Below are positions 1-8,573 of a stretch of 64,000 nt of DNA, piece by piece. Source of the DNA: Rhodoferax sp. OV413. Its GTDB lineage: Bacteria > Pseudomonadota > Gammaproteobacteria > Burkholderiales > Burkholderiaceae_C. The number at the start of each line of letters is the position of its first letter. The first letter of the stretch is position 1. Where the stretch lies: NCBI RefSeq assembly GCF_900104385.1, contig NZ_FNJA01000003.1, positions 434,001-498,000 of the forward strand, read 5' to 3'. The notes beneath the pieces were generated by a model, which saw nothing but the letters and a program-made list of their open reading frames with translations, did no database searches and was not told where the DNA came from. The position numbers and the translations under genes were made by a program.

Positions 1-532
1 CATCCACTCCAGCCTGGACAACAGCGGCTACAAGATCCTGGCCGAATACGACACGCCGGACTGGGTGCCCGCCAAAGCCCAGCAATGGGCCAGCGGCCAG
101 ATCTCGCGCTTCGGCAAGAAGATCATCGGCGTAGTAGCTGCCAATGACGGCACCGGCGGCGGCGCGATTGCGGCCTTCAAGGCAGCCGGCATGAACCCCG
201 TGCCCTTGGTCTCGGGCAACGATGCCACCATCGCCGCGCTGCAGCTGATCATCGCCGGCGACCAGTACAACACCATCTCCAAGCCCAGCGAAACCGTGGC
301 CGCGGCCGCCGCCCAGGTAGTAGTGAAACTGCTGGCCGGCGAAACCCCGAAAGCCGAGACCACGCTGTACGGCACGCCGTCGCAGCTGTTCGTACCCGCC
401 GTGGTGACGGCCGAAAACCTGAAGGCCGAAATCATCGACAAGATGGTCAGCGGCAAGCCGATCCAGACCCCGGCCGTACTCTGCGTCGACCGCTATGCGG
501 ACGGCTGCAAGAAACTCGGCATCACCAAGTAA
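1..532 (+). CDS. Sugar ABC transporter substrate-binding protein, C-terminal part (5' end outside window)
   Basis: The frame is open from base 2 to the TAA at 530-532, giving about 176 residues of the C-terminal half of a periplasmic binding protein of the Peripla_BP_4 / XylF-RbsB type. The run 'VVAANDGTGGGAIAAFKAAG' and the following 'LVSGNDATIAALQLIIAGDQ' match the ligand-cleft region of this family, and a C-terminal Cys pair (LCVDRYADGC) may form a disulfide. It is followed after 7 bases by the ATPase and then the permease of the same importer, the standard binding protein-ATPase-permease order. The sugar cannot be fixed from this fragment; xylose or a related monosaccharide is likely by family. 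No signal peptide can be seen because the N-terminus is missing. Confidence 0.9.
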   Translation, partial: IHSSLDNSGYKILAEYDTPDWVPAKAQQWASGQISRFGKKIIGVVAANDGTGGGAIAAFKAAGMNPVPLVSGNDATIAALQLIIAGDQYNTISKPSETVAAAAAQVVVKLLAGETPKAETTLYGTPSQLFVPAVVTAENLKAEIIDKMVSGKPIQTPAVLCVDRYADGCKKLGITK

Positions 533-539
533 ACACACC

Positions 540-1361
540 ATGGCTGCACAACCAATACAACACCCTGCTGCTGGACCCACGGCCCGCGAACCGGTGCTGC
601 GTCTGCGTGGCGTCTCCAAGCGCTTCGGCGCGGTGGCGGCTCTGACCGATATCGATCTCGACGTGCATGCGGGAGAGGTGGTTGCCTTGGTTGGCGACAA
701 CGGTGCGGGCAAGTCCACGCTGGTCAAGATCCTGTCCGGCGTGCACCAGCCGACCACCGGCAGCATGCACTTCTGCGGCCAGCCGGTGACCCTGGCCGAC
801 CCCGGCGCCTCCTTGGCGCTGGGCATCGCCACCGTGTTCCAGGACTTGGCACTCTGCGAAAACCTCGACGTGGTGGCCAACATCTTCCTGGGCAAGGAGC
901 TGAGCCCGCTGCACTTGGACGAGGTCAGCATGGAAGTCACGGCCTGGAAACTGCTGAACGAGCTGTCGGCGCGCATTCCCAGCGTGCGCATTCCGGTGGC
1001 CTCGCTGTCCGGCGGCCAGCGCCAGACGGTGGCCATCGCCCGATCTTTGCTGCTGAACCCGAAGCTGATCTTGCTCGACGAGCCCACGGCAGCCCTCGGC
1101 GTGGCCCAGACCGCCGAGGTGCTGGACCTGATCGAACGGGTGCGCGACAAAGGCCTGGGCGTGGTGATGATCAGCCACAACATGGAGGACGTGCGCGCCG
1201 TGGCCGACCGCATCGTGGTGCTACGCCTGGGCAAGAACAACGGTGTGTTCGCGCCCGACGCCTCCAACCAGGAACTGGTCAGCGCCATCACCGGTGCCTC
1301 GGACAACTCCGTCTCGCGCCGCTCCGGTCGGCGCCAGGCCCAACTCAACCAGACAGCATAA
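540..1361 (+). CDS. Sugar ABC transporter ATP-binding protein, single ABC domain (FrcA-like)
   Basis: This 273-residue cytoplasmic ATPase energises the importer encoded on both sides of it. Walker A is GDNGAGKST (residues 52-60), the signature LSGGQ is at 156-160, Walker B is LILLDE near 176-181, and a switch His follows in MISHN. Monosaccharide importers of the Rbs/Xyl class usually have a duplicated ATPase of about 500 residues. This one has a single domain, as in the FrcA branch, so it probably works as a homodimer. I chose ATG 540, just after the upstream stop, because the frame upstream of it is not conserved-looking; no good Shine-Dalgarno is visible, so translation may be coupled to the binding protein gene. 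Confidence 0.92.
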   Translation: MAAQPIQHPAAGPTAREPVLRLRGVSKRFGAVAALTDIDLDVHAGEVVALVGDNGAGKSTLVKILSGVHQPTTGSMHFCGQPVTLADPGASLALGIATVFQDLALCENLDVVANIFLGKELSPLHLDEVSMEVTAWKLLNELSARIPSVRIPVASLSGGQRQTVAIARSLLLNPKLILLDEPTAALGVAQTAEVLDLIERVRDKGLGVVMISHNMEDVRAVADRIVVLRLGKNNGVFAPDASNQELVSAITGASDNSVSRRSGRRQAQLNQTA

Positions 1362-1369
1362 GAACCACC

Positions 1370-2629
1370 ATGACAAGCGCAAACCACACCACGGCATCCG
1401 CCACACCGCTACTCGACCGCAGCGACGAACGCTACAAGGTGGACGCCGGCGTGATGGGCACCATCCGCACCTTCATCGACCGCGTGCGCGCCGGCGACCT
1501 GGGCTCGCTGCCGGTGGTCGTCGGGCTGGCGATCATCTGGACCGTGTTCCAAAGCATCAACCCAATTTTTCTGTCCAGCCAGAACCTGATCAACATGCTG
1601 TTCGATGCATCCACGATTGGCGTGATCTCGCTGGGCATTGTCTGCATCCTGATGGTCGGCGAGATCGATCTGTCGGTGGGCTCGGTCAGCGGCTTCGCCT
1701 CGGCCATCGTCGGCGTGCTGTGGGTCAACCAAGGCTGGCCGGTCGGCCTGGCAATCGCCGCGGCTGTCGCTACCGGTGCCGCTATCGGCCTGCTGTATGC
1801 CCAGCTGTTCAACCGCTTCGGTATGCCCAGTTTTGTCTCGACCCTGGCCGGCCTGCTGGCGATTCTGGGCGCGCAGCTGTATGTGCTGGGCGGCACCGGG
1901 TCCATCAACCTGCCCTACGACTCGCCGCTGGTGAACCTGGGCCAGTCGGTCTTCATGCCGGCGTGGTTGGCCTACGCGGTGGTGGCACTGGCCGGTGGGG
2001 TGATGTTCCTGTCCGGCTTTCGCACCGCGGCCCGCCGCCGCAGTGTCGGCCTGTCGACCGAGTCGCTGCAACAGCTGCTGCTGCGCACGCTGGCCATCAC
2101 CGTGGTGCTGGAGCTGATCACGCTGTACTTCTACCAGGACCGCGGCATCCCCTGGATGTTCGGCATCTTCATGGGCCTGGTGGTGGGGCTGGACTACCTG
2201 CTGAAGCGTACCCAATGGGGCCGCATGGTCAACGCCGTCGGCGGCAACCGCGAAGCCGCGCGCCGTGCCGGCATCGACGTGCGCAAGATCTACAGTAGTG
2301 CGTTTGTGCTGTGCGCCGTGCTGGCGGCTTTCGGCGGCGTGCTGGCATCCTCGCGCCTGGCCTCGGCCAGCCAGCAGGCCGGCACCGGCGACGTGAATCT
2401 GAACGCGATAGCAGCCGCCGTCATCGGAGGCACCAGCCTGTTTGGCGGCCGCGGCAGCGCGTACTCGGCACTGCTGGGCATCATCGTGATCCAGTCGATC
2501 TCCAGCGGCCTGACCTTGCTGGACTTGTCGTCATCGCTGCGCTACATGATCACCGGCGCGGTGCTGGCGATTGCCGTCATCGTCGACTCGCTGGCCCGCC
2601 AGTCGCGGGTATCGCACGGCCGCGCTTGA
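1370..2629 (+). CDS. Sugar ABC transporter permease (XylH/FrcC-like)
   Basis: This is a 419-residue multi-pass inner-membrane protein of the BPD_transp_2 family, forming the channel of the monosaccharide importer. The hallmark loop GEIDLSVGSVSG is present (around residue 100), followed by repeated hydrophobic segments and the C-terminal GGTSLFGGRGS motif typical of the family. It starts 9 bases after the ATPase stop, so the three genes form one operon. A cytoplasmic insert near residues 215-245 is rich in Arg and Gln. The gene ends facing the minus-strand alginate-lyase gene, with a 73-bp convergent gap. Confidence 0.92.
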   Translation: MTSANHTTASATPLLDRSDERYKVDAGVMGTIRTFIDRVRAGDLGSLPVVVGLAIIWTVFQSINPIFLSSQNLINMLFDASTIGVISLGIVCILMVGEIDLSVGSVSGFASAIVGVLWVNQGWPVGLAIAAAVATGAAIGLLYAQLFNRFGMPSFVSTLAGLLAILGAQLYVLGGTGSINLPYDSPLVNLGQSVFMPAWLAYAVVALAGGVMFLSGFRTAARRRSVGLSTESLQQLLLRTLAITVVLELITLYFYQDRGIPWMFGIFMGLVVGLDYLLKRTQWGRMVNAVGGNREAARRAGIDVRKIYSSAFVLCAVLAAFGGVLASSRLASASQQAGTGDVNLNAIAAAVIGGTSLFGGRGSAYSALLGIIVIQSISSGLTLLDLSSSLRYMITGAVLAIAVIVDSLARQSRVSHGRA

Positions 2630-2673
2630 GCCCTTCAGATGTAGGCGGCCACGCACCAAAAACCGAGGCGGGT

Positions 2674-2696
2674 GGCCGGCAGGCGTTCAACGCCGG
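2674..2696. terminator. Possible weak hairpin in convergent gap
   Basis: The 73-bp gap between the permease and the convergent lyase gene contains the perfect inverted repeat GGCGTT-C-AACGCC (2682-2694), flanked by CCGG sequences and followed by a short TTT on the plus strand. It could terminate the ABC operon, but the T-run is poor. Confidence 0.3.
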
Positions 2697-2702
2697 TTTC
2701 GG

Positions 2703-4862
2703 CTACATCAGTGCGGTGATCTCCGCGGCGCTGAGAGCGCCGCGATAGATGCGGAAGTCCTGCACACGGCCCTTCAGATAAGGGTCCGGGTACTGGGACC
2801 GGCCAATCCAGTTCTGTGTCGTGCTACCAAGGCGGAAGGGAGCGAGCATCATCGCCGTGTTGGTTCCGACCACGCTGCCATTGACGTAGAGAGTGCCAAC
2901 TGTGCCGGAAAGGGTGACGGCAACATGCACCCATTGGCCGGTGGGCAATGCCGCGCTGCCATCGATCACCTGCTCGTTGTAGGCATGCACGGTGGCGATG
3001 GCGTAGCGGACAACGCCACTGCCGTTCCGGGGCGTCAGGAACATAGAACGCCGGGTACCCGAGCCAAAGTCGAAGATCCGTGCCCAGGTCCCTGCGGCAT
3101 CCACGTACACCCAGGTTGCAATACTGAAGTCTGCAAGGTCGGCAACCACCCCGTCGGGCAGGCTCACATAGTCATCGACCCCGTCCAGAGACACGGCATG
3201 GTCGGTGCGCCCCACCACCCACAGCGGCCCATTCACCAAGGTGCTGGCGTACCCGTTGCCGCTGGCATCGGCCGCCGTGGTTCCGCTGGTTTCGTTGAAC
3301 CGCAGCCGCGCCAGCAGTTCGGGCGTGAAGATGGCCTTAGCCTCTGCGGAAGGCGCGGTTTCGCCGGCTGCGGTAGTGGCCGTCACCACGTAGTAATAGG
3401 CAGCCGCACCGTCCACATTGGTGTCTGTGTAGGTGAGCAGGTCCGTGATGCCGGAAGCGATGGTGGCTGTGTAGGGGCCGCCCTGGTTGGTGCCACGCTT
3501 GACGGTGTAGCTGGTGGCACCGGGGACACCCCACCACGACAGGATGGCTTGCGGGCCGCTGCATTGCGCGGTCAACCCGCTCGGACTGGTGGTGAGAGGC
3601 TCGCGCGAAAAGGTCAGCGTGCCAAAACCCAGCTGGTCGCCATTACCGCCATCCCGCTCCGGATGCAGCTGCGCCACCTGCAGCGCACAGTAGGGCGCCG
3701 CAATACCGCGGCGGCCCGCGTAATGGTTGTAGACCGACTCCCAGACCGGACGCACACTGCCCTGCCCGGCTGTAGACAATTGCGTTTGCGCGCCTTGCTT
3801 GTTCTTGTTGGTCAGGTACGGCATCGCGTAATACGCGCCGTTGGCGTCCAACAAGTTGGTCTTGGCCACGTACTCAGCACCGGCCAGAAAGCGGCTGTTC
3901 TCATAGCCGTACATATCGTCGCCCTGGTTCCAGGCCATCTCGCAGAACGCGCCTGCCAGCCCAATACCCAGTGTGCAATGGCCCTGGTCACGCCCGCTTT
4001 CCTGCCATTGGCCGAGGTAGCCCGTATGCACGTGGTAGACGGCTTCCAGCCCGGCGCCGTTGCCCTGCCCGTTCTTGTAGTAAGCCATTGCTTCATCGTA
4101 GATATCCACACGGTCGCAGAGCACACCGACGGCCAGGATACAGGCCAGGGCGCACTGGTCCCAGTTGGCCCAGTAGTTGGTGATCTCCGCACCGTTGTGC
4201 CGCACAAGAAAGTCGCTGCTGAGCGGGTAAAACACCGTAAGCATCATGTTCTGGAAGCGCGCGAAATCCGCCGCAGCCCACCCGGAGTAGCTGCGCATGA
4301 TCTCGGCGGCATTGGCGAACTGGTAGCCGTAGATGCCAGCGGCCAGGAAGCGGTCGGCGTTGCCGGTCACAGTCTTCAACGTGGACGACCATGCGTTGAG
4401 GAAGGTCACCGCCAGATCGGCGTAGCGGGTATCGCCCGACACCTGCCAGCGCAAGGCGAGCTGGTAGGCCCGCGAAATATCGATGTACATCTGCGCGAAG
4501 TTCTGATCGGTGCCGCCCCGCACCACGGTTTCCAGGGCGCGCGGGCTCGCGCCTAACTGGGAGCGCCCGTTGGAGGTCAGGGCATTCCATCCGTCGGTCC
4601 AGGGCTGGGCGAGTGCCGCCACCTTGGAACGCATGCGCTCAAAGTCGGCGTCCGTGTGCAATAGCCCGGGATGCACGAATACCCTCGCCGCAGCCGCCTC
4701 CGTGCTTGATTTTGCTGACGTGGTATCGGATGCCATCGCAGTGGATTCCGCCGAGACGGAGGCACCGCCGCCGCAGGCAGGCAGGCCCAGCACACCAAGG
4801 CCAGACAAAAACATGCGCCGCGAAACGCGGTCTACTGTCTGACACGGCTTCAATTTTTCCAT
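2703..4862 (-). CDS. Tat-exported lipoprotein: alginate lyase domain + FN3 + LamG
   Basis: This is a 719-residue secreted polysaccharide-active protein. The N-terminus has a twin-arginine motif (RR at 15-16, SRRMFLSG) and a lipobox ending at Cys30 (GLPAC), so it is probably a Tat-dependent lipoprotein. Residues about 60-400 resemble the alginate_lyase superfamily (PF05426): NYWANWDQC and the RDQGHC signature near the middle fit the all-alpha toroid of such lyases. A fibronectin type III module follows (about 425-510), then a LamG/concanavalin-like carbohydrate-binding module (about 515-719). It lies downstream of, and probably in one transcript with, the PATR lipoprotein whose signal region looks alike. 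The substrate is uncertain: alginate or another uronate polymer. Start ATG 4862 has only a weak GGGGAAAG ribosome site. Confidence 0.8.
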   Translation of the reverse strand: MEKLKPCQTVDRVSRRMFLSGLGVLGLPACGGGASVSAESTAMASDTTSAKSSTEAAAARVFVHPGLLHTDADFERMRSKVAALAQPWTDGWNALTSNGRSQLGASPRALETVVRGGTDQNFAQMYIDISRAYQLALRWQVSGDTRYADLAVTFLNAWSSTLKTVTGNADRFLAAGIYGYQFANAAEIMRSYSGWAAADFARFQNMMLTVFYPLSSDFLVRHNGAEITNYWANWDQCALACILAVGVLCDRVDIYDEAMAYYKNGQGNGAGLEAVYHVHTGYLGQWQESGRDQGHCTLGIGLAGAFCEMAWNQGDDMYGYENSRFLAGAEYVAKTNLLDANGAYYAMPYLTNKNKQGAQTQLSTAGQGSVRPVWESVYNHYAGRRGIAAPYCALQVAQLHPERDGGNGDQLGFGTLTFSREPLTTSPSGLTAQCSGPQAILSWWGVPGATSYTVKRGTNQGGPYTATIASGITDLLTYTDTNVDGAAAYYYVVTATTAAGETAPSAEAKAIFTPELLARLRFNETSGTTAADASGNGYASTLVNGPLWVVGRTDHAVSLDGVDDYVSLPDGVVADLADFSIATWVYVDAAGTWARIFDFGSGTRRSMFLTPRNGSGVVRYAIATVHAYNEQVIDGSAALPTGQWVHVAVTLSGTVGTLYVNGSVVGTNTAMMLAPFRLGSTTQNWIGRSQYPDPYLKGRVQDFRIYRGALSAAEITALM

Positions 4863-4925
4863 GGTCGCTTTCCCCGGGGAGTTGGAATGAGAGAGATGGC
4901 AGCGGGCACATCTCGGTGACAGGCC

Positions 4926-7043
4926 TTACTGGACGATGACGTAAAAACTCGTCGCATCCTGCCCGCCCAGCACGGATGCGCCATTGCTGGTGATGCTGCT
5001 GAATGCACCGCTGACGCTGGCGGCATTGACCAGCACCAGCTTCTGCCCGCTGGTGTAGCTGCCGGTGATATTCAATGTCAGCGTGCCGCCGAGCACGGCC
5101 GCGCCAGCCACCGTCAGCTGGTCAAAATTGACGCCCGGGTTGGAGCCATCGATAGCAAGGGTCAGGTTGCCGCCGTTGCTTTGCTGAAAACCTCCACCCA
5201 TCGCCAAGGCCCGCGTGCTGGTCAGCGCCAAAGCGCCGTTGTTGACCACGCTGCCGGTACCCAGGGCATTGCTGCTGCCCGCCAGCAGCGTGCCGCTGTT
5301 GATGGTGGTACTGCCGCTATAGCTGTTGTTGCGCAAGGTGGTGGTGATGGCGCCGTTATGCACCAGGCTGCCACTGCCGCTGATGTTCGACAGCGTGATG
5401 TTGGTGCTGGTGTTTTGGATGATCAGTTGGCCCACGTTGACGATGGCATTGGTCGAGAGCCCGCCGGTGGACTCGGCCGTCAACAGGCTGGAGTCCCCCG
5501 TATAGGTGGCTTGCAGCACGGTCGTCTTACCTGTGGGGCGCACGGTGATGTAGTTCAGAGGCACGGTGGTGCCCGCACCCAGCCGCAAGATGGCATTGGC
5601 GCCGATGGTGGTGGTGCCGTTGTAGTTCTGGGGCTGGGCAAAGGTCACATCGTTGCCGGCCGTGCCCATGATGGTCACATTGCCCACGCCGATGGCGCCC
5701 GTCCTGTTGGGGCCGCCACCGCCACCGGTGATGCCCACGTTCAGAGTCACCGCGCCGTTGTAATTGAAGGCCAGCGTGCTGCCACTGTGCAGATTGATGT
5801 AAGCGTTTTTGGCACCCAGGGCCGGGGACACCTCGGCAGGCGACGGAGCCGATGGCAAGAAAAAATTATTATGCGTGCCGTCGCCCCATTGCACCGTGCC
5901 CCCGCCCGCTTCGATATTGATGCCACGGTAGCTGCCGTCGTTGCCGTTCACGTCGTTGGCCCCACCGCGGTAGATCACCTTGGCAAAATTCAGACTGGCA
6001 TCGCTCAACCCCGGATCGACCAGGTTGGGACTGTTGTGCGGGCTGTTGTCAGTATGGCTGTAAATGCCGGACATGACGATGGTCGAACTGCCGATCGGGT
6101 GGAAGTTGATGTCGCCACCAAAGGCCGCCTCGTAGATATTCTGCGCGACCTTCACCACGCTGCCCGGCGGGCTCCAGACCAGCCACGAACCCTCGTTCAA
6201 CACAGCTTTTGCATTAGGCAGAGAGGCGGCCACGTGGTTGCTGCCGAAGTCGTGCCCAGTGCTCAGCGACAAGACGCCTTCGAATGCATTGAGCCCGCGC
6301 ATCGAATTGCCGCCCCAGACATTGACGCCTTGCAAGACCGGGCCGCTGCCACTGATTTCGCCCAGCAGGATGAATTGCGCGCTGCTGAGCACGATGCTGC
6401 CGTTGTTGAGGATGTTGTTCAGATTGACTTCGCCGTTGAGCAGGCTGGCGGCGTTCAGGCTGTCCGAAGTGGCGATGATGTTGGGTGCGTTGTCGGCCCT
6501 GGTGTTGGTGCCGATGTGCAGCGTCACCCCCGCATTGATGGTCAGCACCGGCGGGTTGGTGCCAGCGATGTCGAGCCTATAGCCCCCGGTGGCGCTGGTC
6601 TTGGTGACCACCTGGACCTGCTGCGCATCCGGCAAGGTAAAGGTGCTGGCCTGGGTGATGATGAGGGTACTGGGGCTGCTGGTACCACCGGTCGCCGCCA
6701 GAACCAGCGTTCCCTTGCCAGAAATCACCCCGGTGTAGGTAGAGGAACCCACCGGCAGGCGGATGATTGCATCGCCCGTGAGGGTGACATTCTGGTTGGC
6801 CAGAACTGCGGCGGTGATATCGGTGGCACTGCGACCATCGGCTGTAGTCGCGCTGCCTGAGCCGCCACCGCCACAGGCGGACAGGCCCAAGACGCCCACG
6901 CTGTACAGAAAGCTGCGACGCGAAAGCCCATAAGTCATCTCGGCAGGCGGCTCACATGCTGCTGGCGACCCGGTGGCGGAGCACCCGACAAGCGCTGGAA
7001 CCTGTTTAGCGGTTTGATTCAGCTTCCCGTTCTTTACGCGCAT
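4926..7043 (-). CDS. Tat-exported lipoprotein built of autotransporter-type beta-strand repeats (PATR), no barrel
   Basis: The protein has 705 residues if it starts at ATG 7043, which has a good AAGGAAG ribosome site 5 bases upstream. An internal Met36 (6938) would give a more normal signal length. A twin-arginine motif (RR 42-43, SRRSFLYS) and a lipobox at Cys57 (GLSAC, followed by Gly-rich sequence) predict Tat export and lipidation. The remainder is rich in G, T, N and S, with repeats such as GVISGKGTLVLAA and YSGSTTINSGTL, typical of autotransporter-associated beta-helix repeats (PF12951). No C-terminal outer-membrane barrel is present, so this is not a classical autotransporter. It may be a surface or periplasmic beta-helix acting on or binding polysaccharide with the adjacent lyase. 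Function is inferred only. Confidence 0.75.
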   Translation of the reverse strand: MRVKNGKLNQTAKQVPALVGCSATGSPAACEPPAEMTYGLSRRSFLYSVGVLGLSACGGGGSGSATTADGRSATDITAAVLANQNVTLTGDAIIRLPVGSSTYTGVISGKGTLVLAATGGTSSPSTLIITQASTFTLPDAQQVQVVTKTSATGGYRLDIAGTNPPVLTINAGVTLHIGTNTRADNAPNIIATSDSLNAASLLNGEVNLNNILNNGSIVLSSAQFILLGEISGSGPVLQGVNVWGGNSMRGLNAFEGVLSLSTGHDFGSNHVAASLPNAKAVLNEGSWLVWSPPGSVVKVAQNIYEAAFGGDINFHPIGSSTIVMSGIYSHTDNSPHNSPNLVDPGLSDASLNFAKVIYRGGANDVNGNDGSYRGINIEAGGGTVQWGDGTHNNFFLPSAPSPAEVSPALGAKNAYINLHSGSTLAFNYNGAVTLNVGITGGGGGPNRTGAIGVGNVTIMGTAGNDVTFAQPQNYNGTTTIGANAILRLGAGTTVPLNYITVRPTGKTTVLQATYTGDSSLLTAESTGGLSTNAIVNVGQLIIQNTSTNITLSNISGSGSLVHNGAITTTLRNNSYSGSTTINSGTLLAGSSNALGTGSVVNNGALALTSTRALAMGGGFQQSNGGNLTLAIDGSNPGVNFDQLTVAGAAVLGGTLTLNITGSYTSGQKLVLVNAASVSGAFSSITSNGASVLGGQDATSFYVIVQ

Positions 7044-7445
7044 GGGCTTCCTTGGATTACGTGCCGATAAGGCTTAACTACGACAAAGTGCTGCATTGCC
7101 AAGCGCCGCCAGACCTATTCCAATCTGCGTGAAACAGTTACATACAGAGCACTTTCAATGCAGGAATTTGTGACAAATTTTGTCTTAAGGGAAATGACTT
7201 GATAGCGTAAATGTCAGACGCCCAACCCACTGAATGGTGATATCCGTCACGACTACCCAAGTAAATTTCTTCTCACAAGTTTGCATTTCAGATATTTCTG
7301 AAAAACAAGCTTGACGGAAATAGCAAACTCTGGACCAACATGGCTTGTCTTTACAAAAACAATGAGACTACGCAAAGATTAGTAGCTCACATATTTCAGA
7401 ATATGTAACAAAACTATTCCGGATAGACACAGGCATGGTGCAGAC
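7044..7445. other. AT-rich intergenic region, no gene
   Basis: About 400 bases upstream of the PATR lipoprotein hold no convincing reading frame and are much more AT-rich than the flanks. The region probably carries the promoter of the lipoprotein/lyase pair; the palindrome at 7172-7184 is the only clear structure. Confidence 0.6.
7172..7184. promoter_or_regulatory. Perfect short palindrome (operator candidate)
   Basis: GACAAA-T-TTTGTC is a perfect 6+1+6 inverted repeat lying about 130 bases upstream of the PATR lipoprotein start, in an AT-rich stretch. It has the size and symmetry of a repressor site, but no regulator is encoded next to it. Confidence 0.35.
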
Positions 7446-7486
7446 GAAAAAAAAGCCTCTGCACAACCCACGGTTGCGGCAGAGAC
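7446..7486 (-). terminator. Rho-independent terminator of the BON-domain gene
   Basis: Read on the minus strand, the hairpin has arms CTCTGC...GCAGAG with an inner CAACC-GTG-GGTTG stem, followed at once by a run of eight T. It lies about 80 bases downstream of the BON gene stop. Confidence 0.85.
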
Positions 7487-7567
7487 CTATAACCCGGCCA
7501 CGCCTGGCGCACCCTAGGGGCGCACCGGGCGTTCCGGTCACTGGAGAAGATGAATGCGGTTTGCGGT

Positions 7568-7876
7568 TTACTCGTTGCTGTCGCTGGAGAAGGTGCGTAC
7601 CGAGCTATAAGCGTTGTGCACGCCAGGAACCTTGCTGGCCACAAAGCGGGCCTTGGCTTCTTCTTGCGGGCCTTGGGTCCAGCCGTGCAAAGTGACGTTG
7701 CCGTTGTTGGCAGTGACGGTCAGGTTGCTGGCATCGCTGCCCAGCGTATTGCTCAAGCTGGACTGCACGGCAGTAGCCAAGTCGGCGTCATTGGTAGCGG
7801 CTTGGGCAGACATGAAAGGGCCGGCGGCCAGGGCGATCAGGGCGGCAGCAGCGATGCGGTTGATAGAGCGTGTCAT
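7568..7876 (-). CDS. Small periplasmic BON-domain protein
   Basis: The 102-residue product has a Sec signal peptide (MTRSINRIAAAALIALAAG..., probable cleavage after AQA) and one BON domain, with the family hallmark of an alternating beta-strand run (NLTVTANNGNVTLHGWTQ) and the final GV.NAYSSVR strand. BON domains bind phospholipid or the cell envelope, as in OsmY, so an envelope-stress role is likely by family. Start ATG 7876 is chosen because AAAGGA lies 7 bases upstream and the signal peptide begins there; the open frame continues further upstream without support. A strong terminator follows the gene. Confidence 0.85.
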   Translation of the reverse strand: MTRSINRIAAAALIALAAGPFMSAQAATNDADLATAVQSSLSNTLGSDASNLTVTANNGNVTLHGWTQGPQEEAKARFVASKVPGVHNAYSSVRTFSSDSNE

Positions 7877-7996
7877 GGTGAATCCTTTGGGTTGTTTGTT
7901 GCGATGGGGTGATCTTCCCAAGCCGGGGTCAACACCGTGTGTCGGAAACGCGTACTTGTGTTGCATCTGTCATGGAGAATGTCATCGATTGATGGC

Positions 7997-8046
7997 TTGC
8001 TATTAAATTTGCAGCTGCTTGCGCAATAACCATATGCGCTAGCAAC
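7997..8046. repeat. Dispersed palindromic repeat, copy 1 (divergent gap)
   Basis: A copy of the bipartite repeat described in the findings: TTGCTATTAAATTT box followed by a degenerate GCAGCTGCTTGCGCA ... TGCGCTAGCAACC palindrome. It lies between the divergent BON and DUF2214 genes. Confidence 0.7.
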
Positions 8047-8091
8047 CAAAAGTCCTCCATACTCCGGCCATCGCCCTCCCAGGAGACCTGC

Positions 8092-8544
8092 ATGTTGACC
8101 AGCGCCCTGTTTGCCTTCTTGCACTTCGCTGCGGTGTTTGGCATCTTTGCCACGGTGTTCGCCACCTGGCTGCTGCTGCGCCAGGCGCCGACCTGCGCCC
8201 AGGCCCGGCAGATCCAGGTCTGCGACCGCTGGTACGGCCTGTGCGCGGCCACTGTGCTGGGGGTCGGCCTGCTGCGGGTCTTCTATTACGAGAAGGGCGC
8301 GGCCTTCTACGCGGGCAATCCCTTCTTCGGCTTGAAGATGGCCTTGTTTGTGGTCGTCGGCCTGCTGTCCATCTACCCTACCGTGCAGTTCATCCGCTGG
8401 GGCGCGCAAACCCGGCAGGGCTTGCCGCCCGTGGTCAGCGCGCAGCAACTGGCGCGGCTGCGCGGCCTGCTGGGTCTGGAGCTGGCCTTGCTGCTGGGCG
8501 TGGCGCTGTGTGCGGCCCTGATGGCCAAAGGGGTCACGCTATGA
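8092..8544 (+). CDS. DUF2214 family inner-membrane protein
   Basis: This 150-residue protein has about four hydrophobic segments (starting at residues 3, 52, 78 and 125), a conserved RVFYYEKG motif and the FGLKMALFVVVGLLSIYPT stretch typical of DUF2214. The family has no established function. The stop codon overlaps an ATG (ATGA at 8541-8544) that opens a ten-codon frame leading into the antiporter start, so the two genes are probably co-translated. Confidence 0.85.
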   Translation: MLTSALFAFLHFAAVFGIFATVFATWLLLRQAPTCAQARQIQVCDRWYGLCAATVLGVGLLRVFYYEKGAAFYAGNPFFGLKMALFVVVGLLSIYPTVQFIRWGAQTRQGLPPVVSAQQLARLRGLLGLELALLLGVALCAALMAKGVTL

Positions 8545-8573
8545 CTTGCTGCGCCAAGCGCCTGCAGCCATGA
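8541..8573 (+). other. Ten-codon mini-ORF bridging two genes (possible coupling leader)
   Basis: ATG 8541 overlaps the DUF2214 stop (ATGA), and its own TGA (8571-8573) overlaps the antiporter ATG (8570), again as ATGA. The decapeptide MTCCAKRLQP has no recognisable function. The antiporter has no visible Shine-Dalgarno, so relay coupling through this frame is plausible. Confidence 0.35.

Noticed and set aside
2571-4556. Long plus-strand open frame opposite the alginate-lyase gene
   Set aside because: Arg/His/Gln-rich composition typical of an antisense frame in GC-rich DNA; the minus-strand protein has clear domains.
5181-6860. Long plus-strand open frame opposite the PATR lipoprotein gene
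   Set aside because: No family features; explained by the periodic composition of the repeat protein on the other strand.
7414-7644. Possible minus-strand small gene downstream of the BON gene
   Set aside because: It runs across the BON terminator hairpin and overlaps the BON coding region in another frame; no features.
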